DNA from: JAJTFW01 sp046330075 | GTDB lineage: Bacteria; Bacteroidota; Bacteroidia; AKYH767-A; OLB10 | DNA: 64,000 nt | Direction of reading: 5' to 3' | Assembly (NCBI GenBank): GCA_046330075.1 | Contig: JAXLTL010000006.1 | Location: 1 to 64,000 of the forward strand | In this document: positions 61,391-64,000 of the stretch, piece by piece | How the letters are laid out: every line of letters starts with the position of its first letter | Numbering within the stretch: position 1 is the first letter of the stretch | Program-made: the position numbers and the translations under genes | The notes under the pieces: generated by a model | The model's database searches: none | What the model was told of the DNA's origin: nothing | What the model saw: the letters and a program-made list of their open reading frames with translations, nothing else

Positions 61391-64000
61391 ATGAAAATGA
61401 ATCACATTTACGCATCAGTGAAGCCGACTCTTGTCCGGTTTTTATTTATGTTGTTATTGACGGGATTGACGCTGCCGGGGTTCGGCCAGGCGCTCACCGT
61501 TACAATGGATCCTTTGAGTACCAGTGCCTGCTGTACGTATAGCCAGCCCTGCAGCTGCTCTGCCGGTATCAATATATCCGGTGGACAGGCTCCTTATCAG
61601 ATTCTGGTGTTTGATCCTTCCAATGTGATCATTGATACCTCACAAGTGGTGACCGGGATTTGCCCCGGAGTCTATACGTTTCAGGTGAGAGATGCCAATA
61701 ATGTAGTGGTGTCGGTGTCGGTGCCGGTCGGGCTCAATTGCTGCAATCTGACCTGTAAGGATACCGTCATCTGTTATAACCTGCCGGATAGTCTGGTGAA
61801 ACCACCAAAACCACGTTATACAGGTCAGACCGCCGGATCTGGTACTGGGCCGAATGGTGGAACGGATCCTCCCTGTACCTATGATTCTATCTGGAACAAT
61901 GCACCGCTGGTGTATCCAATGGGGACCACTGTGGTTACCTGGTATGTGCTGAAGAATGGATTTATCGATTCTTGTTCGCAGAATATCGTAAGGAATCCTC
62001 CGTCTGCATATAATATCAGTTTTACAACCTCGCCTCCCATCGTAGCCGGTGTGATTAATATCTGTAACGGACAAAGTATTACGTTTAATGATAATTCAAC
62101 GGGTATCACCGGACTCCTCTGGAATTTCGGCAATGGATATTATTCTACCAACGCTACACATACAGAACCGGCATGGCATTATCCTCCCGGAACCTATTAT
62201 GATACATTGACAGTGTATGATGCCTGCGGTGTTGCTCATGATACTGCCTTTATGGTGGTCGTGGATTCTGCTTCCGGTCCCGATATCTTCTGTATCTCAG
62301 TGGTCTGTCCGGGCGATACAGTAACATATCATACCAGCGCCATTTGTACCAACTACTCCTGGAATGTTTCAGGTGGATCTTTTTTGTTTACACCATCTCC
62401 TACCAGCGATTCCTGTGTGGTGGTTTGGGGCCCCGGACCTAATGGAACAATTTCGCTTACAGTTTCCGGCTGTACGCCGCCGTTGAACTGCCCGAATCCT
62501 ACTGTGAAAACGGTGAATATCGTACCCGCTACATTACCGATTGCGGGCGATACTGTCGTTTGCGCTGGTACGATGAGCTGTTATGCCGTGGAGTGTATTC
62601 CGGGTAATAACCATTCATGGGAGATATTCCCCGCGAATGCAGGCACCGTGACGGGCCAGGGTACCTGCGAAATCTGTATTCAATGGGCTCCCGGATTTTT
62701 CGGACCTGTGACGATACAGCTCAATTATCAGAACGTACTCACCGGTGCCGGATGTAACCTGCCGGGAGAGTGCAAAGATATGCATGGCTGTGGTGGTACT
62801 GCTTCAATTACGGTAGATGTTCGCCCCATCTTCGGTATCTCCGGTCCATCTAAAGTTTGTCCGAATACAGTGAGCGCTCCTTTCAATGGAATGAATCTCA
62901 CCAATAATACCATTGCTGCCGGTGTGAGCTGGAAACTCGTGACTCCGGCTCCTTCCATACTGACATTCGCTAATACTGCTTTGCTGAATGCCTATACCTG
63001 GAATGCAGGCCCCGGTGTGTATGAACTAACGGCCTATGCCCCCGCAAATATGTATTGTACCGATTCGGCGAAGGTGAATGTAACGGTGGTGGATATGCTC
63101 ATTCCAGGACCTATCACCGGACCGGACACCGTTTGCGTGAATACACCATCGGTTTTTTCAGTCGCTCCGAACATGACCGGCGTATCCTACCTTTGGACAA
63201 TTACTAACGGTACTATTACCGGACCTGCAACGGGTTCTTCTGTCACCGCTTCTTTTAATGCTCCCGGCGGAACTCTTACGGTCGTTCAGTATCTCAGCGC
63301 GAGTCCATCCTGCACCAGCCAGGTTTCATTAACGAAGAATATCGCTACATGGCCTAACTTCCCGTTACCTGTTGTTTCAAGCAGTAGTCCAACGGTGTGC
63401 ATGAACAGCACAGTCACCTATTCAATACCAACGCCGTTGCTGAGTAATGCTACCTATACCTGGTCAATTGTTCCTGCAACTGCCGGAAATATACTTTCTG
63501 CAAACGGTGGTGATTCTATCGTGATTAAATGGATCAGTGCAGCGATCACTCCCATTTTTGTGAAACTGAAAATTACCAGATGTTATAGTGATTCGGTGAT
63601 GGTACCCATCAACCTGCTCCCCTTGCCAACAGTCCCGAATATCTCCTACTTCCCGGCTAATCCTTGTGTGAATACAGTAGTGAATTTCTCAACGCTGAAC
63701 CCCGGACCGCTCTGGAACTGGAGTTTCGGAGATGCAGGAACTTCTGTACTGCAGAATCCGTCGCATGTATATACCGTTGCCGGCAATTATAATGTGCAGT
63801 TGTATGTCACCAATGCTTCGGGTTGTTCGGATACAGCTGTCACCGCTATAACGGTTGAAGATGTACCTGTCGTTCCGGTTATCACAGGGCCTGATAGTGT
63901 ATGTATCAATACACCGGGCAACTATAGTTTCTCTCAGCCATTGTTTCCCGGTGCTTACTATTCCTGGTCTCTGTCGAATGCGCCGAAAGGATTTATCACC
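61391..64000 (+). CDS. Large PKD-repeat secreted protein, 3' end outside the window
   Basis: The frame is open without a stop from the ATG at 61391 to the last base (870 codons), so it appears as no complete open frame but is clearly coding. Signal peptide (MKMNHIYASVKPTLVRFLFMLLLTG..., cleavage near GFGQ, residue ~33). Cys-rich N-terminal part (SACCTYSQPCSCSAGI, CCNLTCKDTVICYNLP), then PKD and PKD-like domains in series: TFNDNSTGITGLLWNFGNGY, PLWNWSFGDAGTSVLQNPSH, ITGPDTVCVNTPSVFSV and ITGPDSVCINTPGNYSF. It is very probably a T9SS cargo (gliding or adhesin type), but the sorting domain is not visible. The 248 bp before it show no clear promoter. Confidence 0.85.
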   Translation, partial: MKMNHIYASVKPTLVRFLFMLLLTGLTLPGFGQALTVTMDPLSTSACCTYSQPCSCSAGINISGGQAPYQILVFDPSNVIIDTSQVVTGICPGVYTFQVRDANNVVVSVSVPVGLNCCNLTCKDTVICYNLPDSLVKPPKPRYTGQTAGSGTGPNGGTDPPCTYDSIWNNAPLVYPMGTTVVTWYVLKNGFIDSCSQNIVRNPPSAYNISFTTSPPIVAGVINICNGQSITFNDNSTGITGLLWNFGNGYYSTNATHTEPAWHYPPGTYYDTLTVYDACGVAHDTAFMVVVDSASGPDIFCISVVCPGDTVTYHTSAICTNYSWNVSGGSFLFTPSPTSDSCVVVWGPGPNGTISLTVSGCTPPLNCPNPTVKTVNIVPATLPIAGDTVVCAGTMSCYAVECIPGNNHSWEIFPANAGTVTGQGTCEICIQWAPGFFGPVTIQLNYQNVLTGAGCNLPGECKDMHGCGGTASITVDVRPIFGISGPSKVCPNTVSAPFNGMNLTNNTIAAGVSWKLVTPAPSILTFANTALLNAYTWNAGPGVYELTAYAPANMYCTDSAKVNVTVVDMLIPGPITGPDTVCVNTPSVFSVAPNMTGVSYLWTITNGTITGPATGSSVTASFNAPGGTLTVVQYLSASPSCTSQVSLTKNIATWPNFPLPVVSSSSPTVCMNSTVTYSIPTPLLSNATYTWSIVPATAGNILSANGGDSIVIKWISAAITPIFVKLKITRCYSDSVMVPINLLPLPTVPNISYFPANPCVNTVVNFSTLNPGPLWNWSFGDAGTSVLQNPSHVYTVAGNYNVQLYVTNASGCSDTAVTAITVEDVPVVPVITGPDSVCINTPGNYSFSQPLFPGAYYSWSLSNAPKGFIT

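Overview
The window looks like a chromosomal segment of an environmental member of the Bacteroidota, probably near Chitinophagales/Sphingobacteriales. The evidence is a SusC/SusD pair, many secreted proteins ending in a type IX secretion (T9SS) sorting domain (YPNP motif, later a 'GIY' strand, basic tail), delta-60, LamG, PKD-like and MopE-type repeat modules, and promoters of the Bacteroidota form TTG-N20-TAnnTTTG with almost no Shine-Dalgarno sequences.

Layout. 1-5186 (+): the end of a carboxypeptidase-regulatory-like protein, then small secreted proteins, lipoproteins and a membrane protein of unknown role; one has a JAMM-like HxH motif. 5314-6384 (-): branched-chain aminotransferase. 6427-19750 (-): a secretion and glycan-acquisition block. 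SusC, SusD, a LamG protein and a LamG/PNGase F protein form a compact operon, flanked on both sides by paralogous delta-60 proteins. 19997-22053 (+): a tRNA-Ser(GGA) gene preceded by a broken 5' copy of itself with a hairpin in the D-loop, followed by three tandem copies of a four-helix-bundle (23S rRNA intervening-sequence type) gene and a decayed fourth. 22063-23430 (-): an AAA/DUF4143 ATPase split by one in-frame stop. 23775-26280: a T9SS protein followed by 1 kb of palindromic intergenic repeats. 26283-30096: housekeeping genes (OsmC, GT9, TatD, asparaginase, acyl-CoA thioesterase). 30401-38134 (+): a 2577-residue subtilase-like T9SS protein. 38140-41119: about 3 kb of non-coding nested repeats, including six 3' halves of tRNA-Arg each with a palindrome in the T-loop, ending at the intact tRNA-Arg(CCG) (41120-41193, -). 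41732-49377: a T9SS protein, an ABC-F ATPase, an Omp85-like protein, a LuxR/PAS regulator with an alpha/beta hydrolase, and a DUF3109 protein. 49464-54494 (-): a 1676-residue T9SS protein sharing modules with the 2577-residue one. 54776-61142 (+): two complete two-component systems in tandem. 61391-64000 (+): the start of a large PKD-repeat protein, open at the window edge.

The most unusual signal is at the two tRNA loci. Each carries defective tRNA copies into which a perfect or near-perfect palindrome has been inserted exactly in a tRNA loop (D-loop for Ser, T-loop for Arg), and each is next to tandem amplification of the tRNA 3' end with its terminator. No integrase, transposase or reverse transcriptase is visible. 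All functional assignments come from reading motifs; no database search was run.
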